From assembly GCA_964586775.1 (NCBI GenBank), contig CAZPJD010000123.1, forward strand, positions 1 through 15,378: a stretch of 15,378 bases of DNA, read 5' to 3'. Below, in pieces: positions 1 through 6,818 of the stretch. The notes under the pieces are model-generated. The model had not been told where the DNA came from and did not search any database. It worked only from the letters and a program-made list of their open reading frames with translations. How positions within the stretch are numbered: position 1 is the stretch's first letter; each line of letters begins with the position of its first letter. Made by a program: the position numbers and the translations under genes. The DNA comes from JADLEX01 sp964586775 (lineage in GTDB: Bacteria > Lernaellota > Lernaellaia > JACKCT01).

Positions 1-216
1 CATGGCAAACTCCGTTAGCCAACAAACGAAATTATCTCAAAACGCAATGGAAATGGGAACGCCGGAGCGGAGGGGTCGTAGGTCGATGGTCGTTAGAGCG
101 ACAAGCGCCGCAGGACGTGACCTGATGGTGATGTCCTAGGAGTCCCAACTCCCGCAACTACGCCTCCGAAACTCTTGAATTGGGGAGACCCCGGTACTCC
201 TCCGCACACGCGTGTT
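1..216. other. Non-coding left edge with potential RNA fold
   Basis: No recognisable gene. The plus strand holds an open frame from the ATG at 2 to a stop at 137-139 (45 codons), without a family I recognise. Adjacent complementary arms are visible: 89-92 with 99-102 (4 bp), 112-118 with 131-137 (7 bp including one G.U), and directly abutting it 138-148 with 180-184 plus 196-201 (11 bp interrupted by an 11-nt bulge). A 10-nt palindrome, ACACGCGTGT, lies at 206-215 just downstream of the NACHT stop codon on the minus strand. The fold could belong to a structured RNA, an intron or element remnant entering from the left, or the 3' end of the NACHT transcript. None of these can be proven here. 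Confidence 0.25.
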
Positions 217-3200
217 TCAACGAATCAATTTATCATATTTCCAACCATACCGTCGAACATTATACATATTACATAATGCCGCTCTCATTCCTTTATTGAC
301 TGATAAAATAACCATAAGATACACGCGTAACAATCGACGACGCCTTTTCGGACGGTAAATATAATGTTTATCAACAAGATGTGCGACGAGGTCGTAATCT
401 TCTCTCGAAGCATACCGGCTTCTGTCATCACCATACACGCAAAATCGGTTGATTATTTCAATGGCGTTTCGGGTGACTTTTACCAAACTTCCATATATCA
501 CAAATATTGCCAACAATAGAATACAAAGACCGTTAACGCTGGTTGAAACGACGTGCGAAGCAGCTTCCCAATTCGCGTACTCCGGGAGGTGCGCTGCTAA
601 GCGTTCAATGCAATACCGTGTCACCGCTAACATCGGAACAAGCATAAGGGCATACTTTAGGTACTCTTCCTTAGTTAAAGCTTTCAACGCCTCAAAAACG
701 CTCATAGGGTTAACAATTCTCAATTCTTTAACAATCGGGCAATCCGCGCGGTCTTCGCTAGTGCTGGAAGTAAAGACTTGTCGTGCGACATAGCGCAATG
801 CTGAGCCAGCCTCGAAATAAGTTTCCCAACGGGACGCATAGTCAGTTTCAACTCCGTTCGGCATCGTCTGTGTTTTCATGTCGCATAACTCTTGAAAAAT
901 AATTCTATTCCTTAACGCAGCCTCGAATGCCAGAATGGCAATAGAAGTTTTTCTCGTTTCGTCCGACTCAGAAACGATATTTTTAATTAGGCTACAAAGA
1001 AACGTCCGATTAATTGACGCCGCAATGACAAACATGAGACTTCTAAGAACCAGATCCAAGCCGTTCTTGTTAGCGAGTTCTACTGTCCGCCACGGATTGT
1101 GACTTGCTAAAACAATTAACAACGTATTATCGATCTCGACTTGTCGCTGAAACAGAAATTTTAGAATCACTTCGTACTGTTCCCTAAAAGTCCAAGAAGG
1201 ATATCCATCAGAAGACTCTCTTTCCTCGGCAACGGACATCGCCGCGAGAAGCGCCAAACAATCTGAAAACCCCGCGTTGCTAGCGGTTTTATCATACCTC
1301 TCGCTAATAAAATCCGCAAATCTCTTAAACGCATTGAAATATTCCTGAGAGTGAATCAGTTCCATTTCGAAAATCGCCTTGCACTGATAATAGAGGTCCT
1401 TCTCATAATTTGTTTTTATGTATTGGTGCAATTTACTCGTACGCTGGCGCCTAAGGGCCGGAGAAATGTCCGAATTTGAATCATGGGCCACAAGACAACA
1501 CAAGTGCAAAAAAAATTCTTTTGAACGCTCTAAATCCAAATAGAGTCGACTTTGTTTATATATTTCGACTAATGAACTCCAGTGGGCGTCAAAATTCGAT
1601 CCAGCAACGTAATCAGCCGCTAGTACCTCCATGAAAACAACGTGAGTAAATGTATACAATCCGGTCTCGTCCGAACCGGACAGGCTCGAAAGTAGACCAA
1701 TTTGACTTATTTGATCATTTACAGTTAAGGTGTCTAGATAATTTTGCATTTTTTCTTTAATATCTTCTATACGACTCCTCTGCTCTCTGCTTAAAAACTC
1801 CTCGGGTTTGTTGCCTGAAAGGCCTTCAATGCAATTTTTCAGAGAGTCTTCCAATGAGATCTTAAGAAAATCGAGAAATCGGCTCCCAAGAAAGGATAAC
1901 TGATCGTTGTCAAAGTTTACAATCAGATCATGGGAGATCTGCATTAATGCTTTGTAGCGAGATTTAAAAACTAAGTCGGGAAGTGAGTTCTTAGAGACGT
2001 TCCCAAAAAACCCGTGGCACATGAGTATTTTAACAATCGCAGATTTAAGGAAAATTGATCTTGAACCAAAAACGACCACCGAATCGTCGTGAATATGATA
2101 GAAAACAAATAAGCTAAGATATAGAGGGACGGTAAAAAATTCCGAGTTTTCTTTGTCTTGCGTAATATAGAGTTCAATTTCTCGAAGCTTTCCCTCGTGT
2201 GCGCCGCCGTAAAACGAATTGACATTAGCGATAAAGGTGGAAATGTCGCTCTGAGAAAATTTATCCATTCTCAAAGCTATAAATCTTGAAGCGAGTAATC
2301 GTTGCTCTATAAATGTCGTATCAAAAAATACATCTCGCATGCCAAGAAGTATCTTATTCGATCGTTTGCAATGAGATTCCATATATTCGATAAGATTGTT
2401 AAACAAATTACTAAATTTATCAAATTGACTATGACTTATCTCGTCCATCCCGTCAACTAGAAAAATTATACTTCCTCGATCGAAATAGTACAGGAAGGAC
2501 TCGTCGTTAGAACCGAGAGGCGTTGCGGCTGTGTTGTTATAGATGTCTCTTAAGATATCAATAAGTTTACGAGCCGCGGCGTCAGAATATATTTCCTCCT
2601 GAAGCATGATTGACGCGTAGGCCTCGTGAGATAGTAGCAAGTGTGTTGGAATATAGATGGGAATACGTAACAATGATCCCGAATGTAATTCATTCGATGA
2701 ATGAACCTTTAGAAAAGAAAGACATGCCTCAAGGCGAACATATTTCAAAAATGTACTTTTCCCCGACCCGGCTGGGCCGATAATTGCAGAATATACTACT
2801 TGGTCGTCATGAAGAATATCACGAACCTGAAATCTCAAAGATCGTGATGGTCCCTCACGCGATAACGAAGGTTCGATGAAGACTGCATCAAGAAGAGGAA
2901 GATCATCCGAGCCCTTGGACTTAAATAAATGTGCGGCAGATAATTTTTCTCGCTTACTGATTTCTGAAATATGTTCAAAGTATTTACGAACGGAAGGATA
3001 GTGGGCAAACTTTGCCTCGATGTTTTCGGCAGCGTCAAAAGTAATATTTCGCAAAAGGATATTAAACAATCGTTTTACTTCTTTACGATATTGGTAGCAA
3101 ATAAGTGATGTTAATGATATCGTAAATAAAAAGAAAACGATTATTGCAAATCGAAGCGTGAAGTTCTCTTTCAAAATGTAACTTGTCGCCGATTCAAGCA

Positions 3201-3225
3201 TTATGGCGCCAAAATGTGATGTCAT
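217..3225 (-). CDS. Membrane-anchored NACHT/STAND-type P-loop NTPase, candidate defence protein
   Basis: The 1002-aa protein (from the ATG at 3225) has a predicted TM helix at about 25-44, then a cytoplasmic NTPase. The Walker A GPAGSGKST is at 150-158, the Walker B IIFLVDGMDE with the NACHT-like D-G-x-D-E at 253-262, and a sensor-like ILLGMRD near 292-298. A conserved-looking FTHVVFMEVLAADYV at 526-540 matches the F-x-H-x-x-F-x-E-x-x-A-A motif that closes many NACHT modules. The 450-residue C-terminal half is helical and unrecognised, with further hydrophobic segments near 858-877 and 897-916 and an Arg cluster near 960. The frame extends to a TTG at 3246, but that TTG lies where the proposed promoter would start transcription, so ATG 3225 or ATG 3201 is preferred. 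No clear Shine-Dalgarno precedes any of them. Bacterial NACHT proteins include anti-phage STAND sensors, so a defence role is inferred from family and context. The gene is far more AT-rich than the DNA right of the IS, which suggests transfer. Confidence 0.85.
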   Translation of the reverse strand: MTSHFGAIMLESATSYILKENFTLRFAIIVFFLFTISLTSLICYQYRKEVKRLFNILLRNITFDAAENIEAKFAHYPSVRKYFEHISEISKREKLSAAHLFKSKGSDDLPLLDAVFIEPSLSREGPSRSLRFQVRDILHDDQVVYSAIIGPAGSGKSTFLKYVRLEACLSFLKVHSSNELHSGSLLRIPIYIPTHLLLSHEAYASIMLQEEIYSDAAARKLIDILRDIYNNTAATPLGSNDESFLYYFDRGSIIFLVDGMDEISHSQFDKFSNLFNNLIEYMESHCKRSNKILLGMRDVFFDTTFIEQRLLASRFIALRMDKFSQSDISTFIANVNSFYGGAHEGKLREIELYITQDKENSEFFTVPLYLSLFVFYHIHDDSVVVFGSRSIFLKSAIVKILMCHGFFGNVSKNSLPDLVFKSRYKALMQISHDLIVNFDNDQLSFLGSRFLDFLKISLEDSLKNCIEGLSGNKPEEFLSREQRSRIEDIKEKMQNYLDTLTVNDQISQIGLLSSLSGSDETGLYTFTHVVFMEVLAADYVAGSNFDAHWSSLVEIYKQSRLYLDLERSKEFFLHLCCLVAHDSNSDISPALRRQRTSKLHQYIKTNYEKDLYYQCKAIFEMELIHSQEYFNAFKRFADFISERYDKTASNAGFSDCLALLAAMSVAEERESSDGYPSWTFREQYEVILKFLFQRQVEIDNTLLIVLASHNPWRTVELANKNGLDLVLRSLMFVIAASINRTFLCSLIKNIVSESDETRKTSIAILAFEAALRNRIIFQELCDMKTQTMPNGVETDYASRWETYFEAGSALRYVARQVFTSSTSEDRADCPIVKELRIVNPMSVFEALKALTKEEYLKYALMLVPMLAVTRYCIERLAAHLPEYANWEAASHVVSTSVNGLCILLLAIFVIYGSLVKVTRNAIEIINRFCVYGDDRSRYASREDYDLVAHLVDKHYIYRPKRRRRLLRVYLMVILSVNKGMRAALCNMYNVRRYGWKYDKLIR

Positions 3226-3364
3226 TGTTGCAGTAAGGTGAGCCAATTGTAGTATAAAATACCGCGATCATCGCGGTGAAAATATTGTTTGTCGCGAAAA
3301 AATTAAGTGCGTTGATTGCGGCCAGTGTAGGAGTAATAAGTAAAATCGCAACAAGGTATGACAT
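3194..3364 (-). CDS. Possible small two-TM peptide overlapping the NACHT start
   Basis: An open frame starting at ATG 3364 encodes 56 aa, beginning MSYLVAILLITPTLAAINAL and followed by a second hydrophobic stretch, FTAMIAVFY. It therefore could span the membrane twice. It ends at 3194, about 30 bases inside the NACHT gene in another frame, an arrangement compatible with translational coupling. There is no Shine-Dalgarno before its ATG, and its sequence covers the promoter-like elements proposed at 3251-3280, so the two interpretations compete. No family is recognised. It may be a chance frame in AT-rich DNA, which often yields hydrophobic peptides. Confidence 0.25.
   Translation of the reverse strand: MSYLVAILLITPTLAAINALNFFATNNIFTAMIAVFYTTIGSPYCNNDITFWRHNA
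3251..3280 (-). promoter_or_regulatory. Promoter-like element with perfect palindrome upstream of NACHT gene
   Basis: On the minus strand a TTCACC (-35-like, 3280-3275) and a TATACT (-10-like, 3256-3251) are separated by 18 bases. The spacer and the edge of the -35 are occupied by a perfect 17-nt palindrome ACCGCGAT-C-ATCGCGGT (3261-3277). A palindrome in this position is typical of a repressor operator, but no regulator is visible in the window. Transcription would begin near 3244 and leave a very short leader before ATG 3225. Confidence 0.35.
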
Positions 3365-3537
3365 ATAAAAAATGCGATAGACGTTGTTACGACCGCGCGG
3401 CGATCGATTGGCGGAACGCCGAAGCGATGCTTGGCACGGAGCGCGATGATGCCGCGCTTCGGAAGGAAGCTGAAAATCGTCGAAAAAGTTCTCCTGAGTG
3501 CGAACAGCGAAAAAATCGCGGGACGATGACAGAATAG
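3358..3537 (+). CDS. Possible 59-aa charged hypothetical protein, divergent from NACHT gene
   Basis: An open frame from ATG 3358 to TAG 3535-3537 encodes a hydrophilic, helix-prone peptide rich in Arg, Glu, Asp and Ala with four Cys (start MTYKKCDRRCYDRAAIDW). It points away from the NACHT gene across the palindrome region, so the two could share a control region. The AAGG just before the ATG is too close to be a good ribosome site. Third-position GC is only about 50%, which neither supports nor excludes coding. The opposite-strand frames here read Ser/Arg-rich, as expected for shadows. No family is recognised. Confidence 0.25.
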   Translation: MTYKKCDRRCYDRAAIDWRNAEAMLGTERDDAALRKEAENRRKSSPECEQRKNRGTMTE

Positions 3538-3600
3538 CTTGATACTGACGTTGCCGAAGGAACAAGCGTCGCGCCTCGATTCTGGTCGTACACTAGGAAG

Positions 3601-3630
3601 ATAGTAGCATAGCTCGTATCGTCGTGTCAA
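3601..3630 (-). promoter_or_regulatory. Sigma-70-like promoter facing the NACHT gene
   Basis: A perfect TTGACA (3630-3625) is followed after 18 bases by TACTAT (3606-3601, four of six matches to TATAAT) on the minus strand. It lies about 30 bases outside the left IS end and would transcribe leftward toward the NACHT gene, giving a leader of roughly 370 bases. It is an alternative to the palindrome-containing promoter at 3251-3280. Confidence 0.35.
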
Positions 3631-3659
3631 GGCAATGTTTTTATGATGTACGAAGCGGG

Positions 3660-3696
3660 GAAGATGTCCGGGTCATAAGCGGGAGTAGATGTCCGG
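3660..3696 (+). repeat. Left terminal inverted repeat of the IS, two binding boxes
   Basis: The outer box GAAGATGTCC (3660-3669) and inner box GTAGATGTCCGG (3685-3696) flank a shared core ATAAGCG. The right end carries the same arrangement in inverse orientation; the inner boxes are identical over 12 bases and the outer ones differ at two positions. Repeated boxes at an IS end normally serve as transposase binding sites; here that is inferred. Confidence 0.8.
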
Positions 3697-3726
3697 ATTT
3701 CCGGCGGGGTGGTTTAAAGGTGTCGG

Positions 3727-4935
3727 ATGCGACACCACACGACCCTGGCCCGCGAGGCCCAAGCGATGACGAGGCGCGAGGTGATTCAGAAAGCGATGGA
3801 AGGACGGATCACGTGGATTCAGGCGGCGACGATCTGCGGGGTGACGGAGCGGCACATGTCGCGCCTGCGTGAGCGGTACGAGCGACTGGGGATCGACGGT
3901 CTTCGGGACGGTCGAACGGGGAAGACGCAGCCACGCCGGATCAGCGAGGAGACGGAGATGGAGGTCTGCCGTCTGAAGCGCGAGGTGTATCCGGATTTTT
4001 CGGTTCGTCATTTTCACGAGTTTGCCGTTCGGGAGCACGGTCTGAAGCTGGGTTACACGTGGACGCTGATCGTGCTTCAGAAGCACGGCTTGGTGGAGAA
4101 GGCGCCGAGCCGCGGCCAGTACCGCCGCAAACGGGAGCGTCGTCCGATGCGGGGGATGTTGCTGCATATGGACGCCTCCCGGCACGAGTGGATGGCGGGT
4201 CTTCCGATGTGGGATCTGAACGTCGTGATGGACGACGCGGACGGTCGGATTCTTGACGCCCGGTTCGTTCCGGAGGAAGGCACGCATTCGACGCTGGCGG
4301 CGCTGGATCACGTGCTGCGTCGATGGGGCCGGTTCTGCGAGCTGTATACGGACCGTGGATCACATTTTTGCCGGACTTCGACGGCGGGCGCCGCGCCGGA
4401 CGAGGAGCAGAACGGGCAGGTGGCTCGCGTCCTGAAGGTGCTGGGCATCCGCCATATTCTGGCTCGCTCTCCGGAGGCGCGGGGGCGCAGCGAGCGGGCG
4501 TTCGGGACGATCCAGGGCCGGCTTCCGCAAGAGCTCCGGCTGGCGGGGATTCGGGACTATGCGTCGGCGAACGAATACCTGGAACGCCGCTTCATTCCCG
4601 ATTTCAACCATCGCTTCACGGTGGAACCGGCGCAGTCCGAAAGCGCGTTTGTCCGAATGGCCGGACTGGATCTGAGTCTGCTGCTGTCCGTCCAGCACGA
4701 GCGGACGGTCCATGCGGACAACACCGTGCTCTTCGAGAACCGGACACTGCAACTGCCGTCGTCCCCATGGCGCACGCACTTCGCCCGCTGCCCCGTGATC
4801 GTTCATGAAATGGTCGATCGCAATCTCGCCGTCAGCTATCAGGGACGCCTGATCGCGCGCTTCGATCGCCAAGGAGAGCTGATCGTCGAGCGGCAACAGA
4901 CGAGACGTCCTCGGACGGCGGCGGTCGCACAATGA
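3727..4935 (+). CDS. ISNCY-type DDE transposase
   Basis: This 402-aa protein catalyses cut and joining of the IS ends. The N-terminal part carries a helix-turn-helix (about 15-65, with TRREVIQKAMEGRITWIQAA, ICGVTERHMSRL and RYERLGIDGLRD). It is followed by the family-typical FSVRHFHEF and GYTWTLIVLQ segments and a basic linker. The RNase H-like core has D in LLHMDASRHEW (near 144), D in LYTDRGSHF (near 212) and E in ARGRSERAFGTIQGRLPQEL (near 258), the DDE triad and the very characteristic neighbourhood of ISNCY integrase-core transposases. A C-terminal segment follows with QHERTVHADNTV and FENRTLQLP, also typical. The start is supported by AAGGTG shortly upstream of ATG 3727; an internal ATG (codon 14, MTRREVIQ) is the start position of many relatives. 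Length is normal for the family and there is no frameshift. Confidence 0.93.
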   Translation: MRHHTTLAREAQAMTRREVIQKAMEGRITWIQAATICGVTERHMSRLRERYERLGIDGLRDGRTGKTQPRRISEETEMEVCRLKREVYPDFSVRHFHEFAVREHGLKLGYTWTLIVLQKHGLVEKAPSRGQYRRKRERRPMRGMLLHMDASRHEWMAGLPMWDLNVVMDDADGRILDARFVPEEGTHSTLAALDHVLRRWGRFCELYTDRGSHFCRTSTAGAAPDEEQNGQVARVLKVLGIRHILARSPEARGRSERAFGTIQGRLPQELRLAGIRDYASANEYLERRFIPDFNHRFTVEPAQSESAFVRMAGLDLSLLLSVQHERTVHADNTVLFENRTLQLPSSPWRTHFARCPVIVHEMVDRNLAVSYQGRLIARFDRQGELIVERQQTRRPRTAAVAQ

Positions 4936-4993
4936 CGTGGGGCTGTAAAAATATTCGCCGGGCGGCCCTTCGGGTCTCCAGGCCCAATAAGGA

Positions 4994-5051
4994 TTCCGAC
5001 GCCTTATGGGCGTCGGAACTGAACCCAAACGACCCCGCTCCGAGCGGGGTC
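4994..5051. other. Tandem perfect hairpins in the IS tail
   Basis: Two strong stem-loops lie between the transposase stop and the right IS end. The first pairs TTCCGACGCC (4994-5003) with GGCGTCGGAA (5009-5018) around a 5-nt loop. The second pairs GACCCCGCTC (5031-5040) with GAGCGGGGTC (5042-5051). Neither has a T-run, so they are not classical intrinsic terminators. They may stop transcription into or out of the element, or act in end recognition. Confidence 0.5.
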
Positions 5052-5060
5052 GTCAACACA

Positions 5061-5097
5061 CCGGACATCTACGAGCGCTTATCAACAGGACGTCTAC
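5061..5097 (-). repeat. Right terminal inverted repeat of the IS, two binding boxes
   Basis: Read inward on the minus strand, the outer box is GTAGACGTCC (5097-5088) and the inner box GTAGATGTCCGG (5072-5061), with ATAAGCG between them as at the left end. The TAG of the outer box (5096-5094) is the stop codon of the adjacent GH5 frame. Confidence 0.8.
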
Positions 5098-6656
5098 TTT
5101 CGCTCCGGACAGGACTGCTTGGGTGAGTCCACGATGACACCGTGGTCGGGTCCGGAAGAAGCACGCACCGTGACGACGTGCCAGCTTTCGCCGGGGTTCG
5201 CGTCGATGGTCAGTTCGCGCGAAGCGGCGTCGAACTCCCACGACCACGCGCCATCGGCGTCGGAACACCAGACCTCAAAATCGTCGCCGAACGCCGGCGG
5301 CAGCCAGATTCGTGTGTCGGGCGGACCCGACTCGGTGTTTTCGAACGCCATCGTGAACTCGACCGAATCCTGAACGTAGGCCAGCGAACGCACCCGCCCC
5401 ATCGTCGCGCGTGGGTAGGGCCGTGCGAGCGAGGGGAAATACACCGGTTTGTTTTCGCCGGCGCCATCAATCAGGCCGAATGCCCCATCTTCGCGAGACC
5501 AACACCAGACGGTCCATCCGGCGAGATATTCGTCGAACAGGTCCGTCGCGTCGCGTATAAACTCGGCCACGCCCGGCGCGCTCGAAATCATGCCGAATTC
5601 GCCCACGACCAGCGGCGCGCCGAACCGATTCGCTTCGTCGCGACCCTGTTTCACGTCGCGGCGGACGAGCGGTTTGTTGAAGGTGTATCCGCCGCCGCTC
5701 GCGGCCAAACCCGGGTACACGTGTGGGCTGAAGATCAAGCGCTCAAATGGCAGCGGGTCCATGAGAAAGGGAAAACCCGATACGTGAATGATCGCGGGTT
5801 CGATGAAGATCCACGGCTCGGGGTGATTCTCGCGGATCGTTGCGATCAGCCGCGCGTAGAACGGGCGAAGTGTTTGCTTCTCGAACAGCGACGGCAGCGT
5901 GCTCACCCCGTTCATGGGTTCGTTGAACAGGTCGTATGCGAAGATGCGTTCGTCGCCCGCGAAAAACGTCGATACGAGATCCCACGCGGCCTCGAATCCG
6001 TCGAGATATTCCGGATGCCGCCACCAATCGCCGCTCGCGAGCAGTACGTTGAGCGGCGCGGGAATATCCTCGTACCACGCGCCGTCGCAGATCCAATCGG
6101 GCATGCCGTTGCCGCCCAGTGGTCGGCACCAGTTCCACTGGTGGAAATCGAGCACGACCTTGAGCCCCGCATCCGCGGCCCAGCCCACGGCGGGCTCGAC
6201 GATGTCGGTCAGGTACGCCATGTCGTAGACGCCCGGCTCGGGCTCGATGAAATCCCACGCGATGGGGATGCGCACGACGTTGAAGCCCCACGCGGCGATG
6301 TGCGCGTAGTCCTCGGGCGTGTGCCGGTCGAATCCGCCGAATTCGAGGCCCATGTAATTCGTGCCGCGCAGGAAGATCTCGCGCCCGTCGGCGTCGGTGA
6401 TCGGCACGTTGTCGGGCTCGGCGTCGTCGTCGACATCGTCATCCGCGTCGTCGTCGGGATTCCAGTCGTCGTCGGGCAAGGGCGGGAAGGTGTCGTCGTC
6501 GGGCGCCGCGTCGTCATCGGCGGACGAGTCGTCGTCGATCGAATCGTCGTCGCTCGAGTCTTCCACGGGAGAAGAGTCGTCGTCGCCCGCGCAAGCGATC
6601 GAGAGTGCGAGTGTCAGCAGCAAACCGAAAACCCCCGCACGAATGACGCAATCCAT
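5094..6656 (-). CDS. GH5-family glycoside hydrolase, predicted lipoprotein with Asp-rich linker
   Basis: This 520-aa retaining glycosidase is predicted to act outside the cell on a beta-linked polysaccharide or glycolipid. The start at ATG 6656 is chosen because GGAGAG lies 4 bases upstream; the frame extends 17 codons further but without such a site. A hydrophobic signal ends in SIAC (Cys 22), a lipobox-like site. Residues 25-80 are a low-complexity DDDx linker (DNA 6584-6417). The TIM barrel follows with LRGTNYMG, VRIPIAW (Arg 129), DFHQWNW (His 172), DLFNEP (acid/base Glu 246), SPHVYP (His 312, Tyr 314), VVGEFGM (nucleophile Glu 353) and a Trp near 384, so all usual GH5 active-site residues are present. 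A C-terminal beta domain resembles that of endoglycoceramidase-type GH5 enzymes; substrate is not determinable. The stop codon is supplied by the IS end, so a few native residues may be missing. Confidence 0.88.
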   Translation of the reverse strand: MDCVIRAGVFGLLLTLALSIACAGDDDSSPVEDSSDDDSIDDDSSADDDAAPDDDTFPPLPDDDWNPDDDADDDVDDDAEPDNVPITDADGREIFLRGTNYMGLEFGGFDRHTPEDYAHIAAWGFNVVRIPIAWDFIEPEPGVYDMAYLTDIVEPAVGWAADAGLKVVLDFHQWNWCRPLGGNGMPDWICDGAWYEDIPAPLNVLLASGDWWRHPEYLDGFEAAWDLVSTFFAGDERIFAYDLFNEPMNGVSTLPSLFEKQTLRPFYARLIATIRENHPEPWIFIEPAIIHVSGFPFLMDPLPFERLIFSPHVYPGLAASGGGYTFNKPLVRRDVKQGRDEANRFGAPLVVGEFGMISSAPGVAEFIRDATDLFDEYLAGWTVWCWSREDGAFGLIDGAGENKPVYFPSLARPYPRATMGRVRSLAYVQDSVEFTMAFENTESGPPDTRIWLPPAFGDDFEVWCSDADGAWSWEFDAASRELTIDANPGESWHVVTVRASSGPDHGVIVDSPKQSCPERK

Positions 6657-6752
6657 GACGCTCTCCGCAATCCCTGACGGGAATAATACGACGCCCATTC
6701 TTGACATCGGTCATCTGGCGCGAATCGTCAACGGGCCAGCCGAGGATCGCAA

Positions 6753-6781
6753 TTGACACGAGCGCGCGTCCGACCTATCAA
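6753..6781 (+). promoter_or_regulatory. Sigma-70-type promoter of the YHS protein gene
   Basis: TTGACA (6753-6758) and TATCAA (6776-6781) are separated by exactly 17 bases. The predicted start of transcription near 6788 leaves a leader of about 30 bases containing the ribosome site GGAGAGGAG ahead of ATG 6819. Confidence 0.6.
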
Positions 6782-6818
6782 TCGGCGAAGTTTTTCCCGG
6801 GCGGGAGAGGAGATCGAC

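Larger units (their letters stand above)
3660..5097 (+). mobile_element. ISNCY/IS1202-like insertion sequence, about 1.44 kb
   Basis: A single transposase gene (3727-4935) is enclosed by imperfect inverted ends of 37 bp (3660-3696 and 5061-5097). Each end contains an outer and an inner copy of a GTAGATGTCC-like box at identical 25-bp spacing. The element looks intact: full-length transposase, all three catalytic acids, both ends present. No short direct repeat is visible in the immediate flanks (GAAGCGGG on the left, TTTCGCTC on the right), so a target duplication is absent or not recognisable. It stands exactly between AT-rich DNA on the left and GC-rich DNA on the right, and its right end runs into the 3' end of the GH5 gene. 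Confidence 0.85.

Noticed and set aside
449..793. 114-codon plus-strand frame inside the NACHT gene
   Set aside because: No ribosome site and no recognisable domain; the opposite strand is continuous NACHT coding sequence.
3387..3593. 68-codon minus-strand frame downstream of the 3601-3630 promoter
   Set aside because: GTG start without a ribosome site and a Ser/Arg-rich product; looks like the shadow of the plus-strand frame or random sequence.
5142..6677. 511-codon plus-strand frame across the GH5 gene
   Set aside because: It is antisense to a gene with all GH5 catalytic residues, shows Arg/Val/Glu-rich low-information sequence and no domain; long antisense frames are expected in high-GC DNA.
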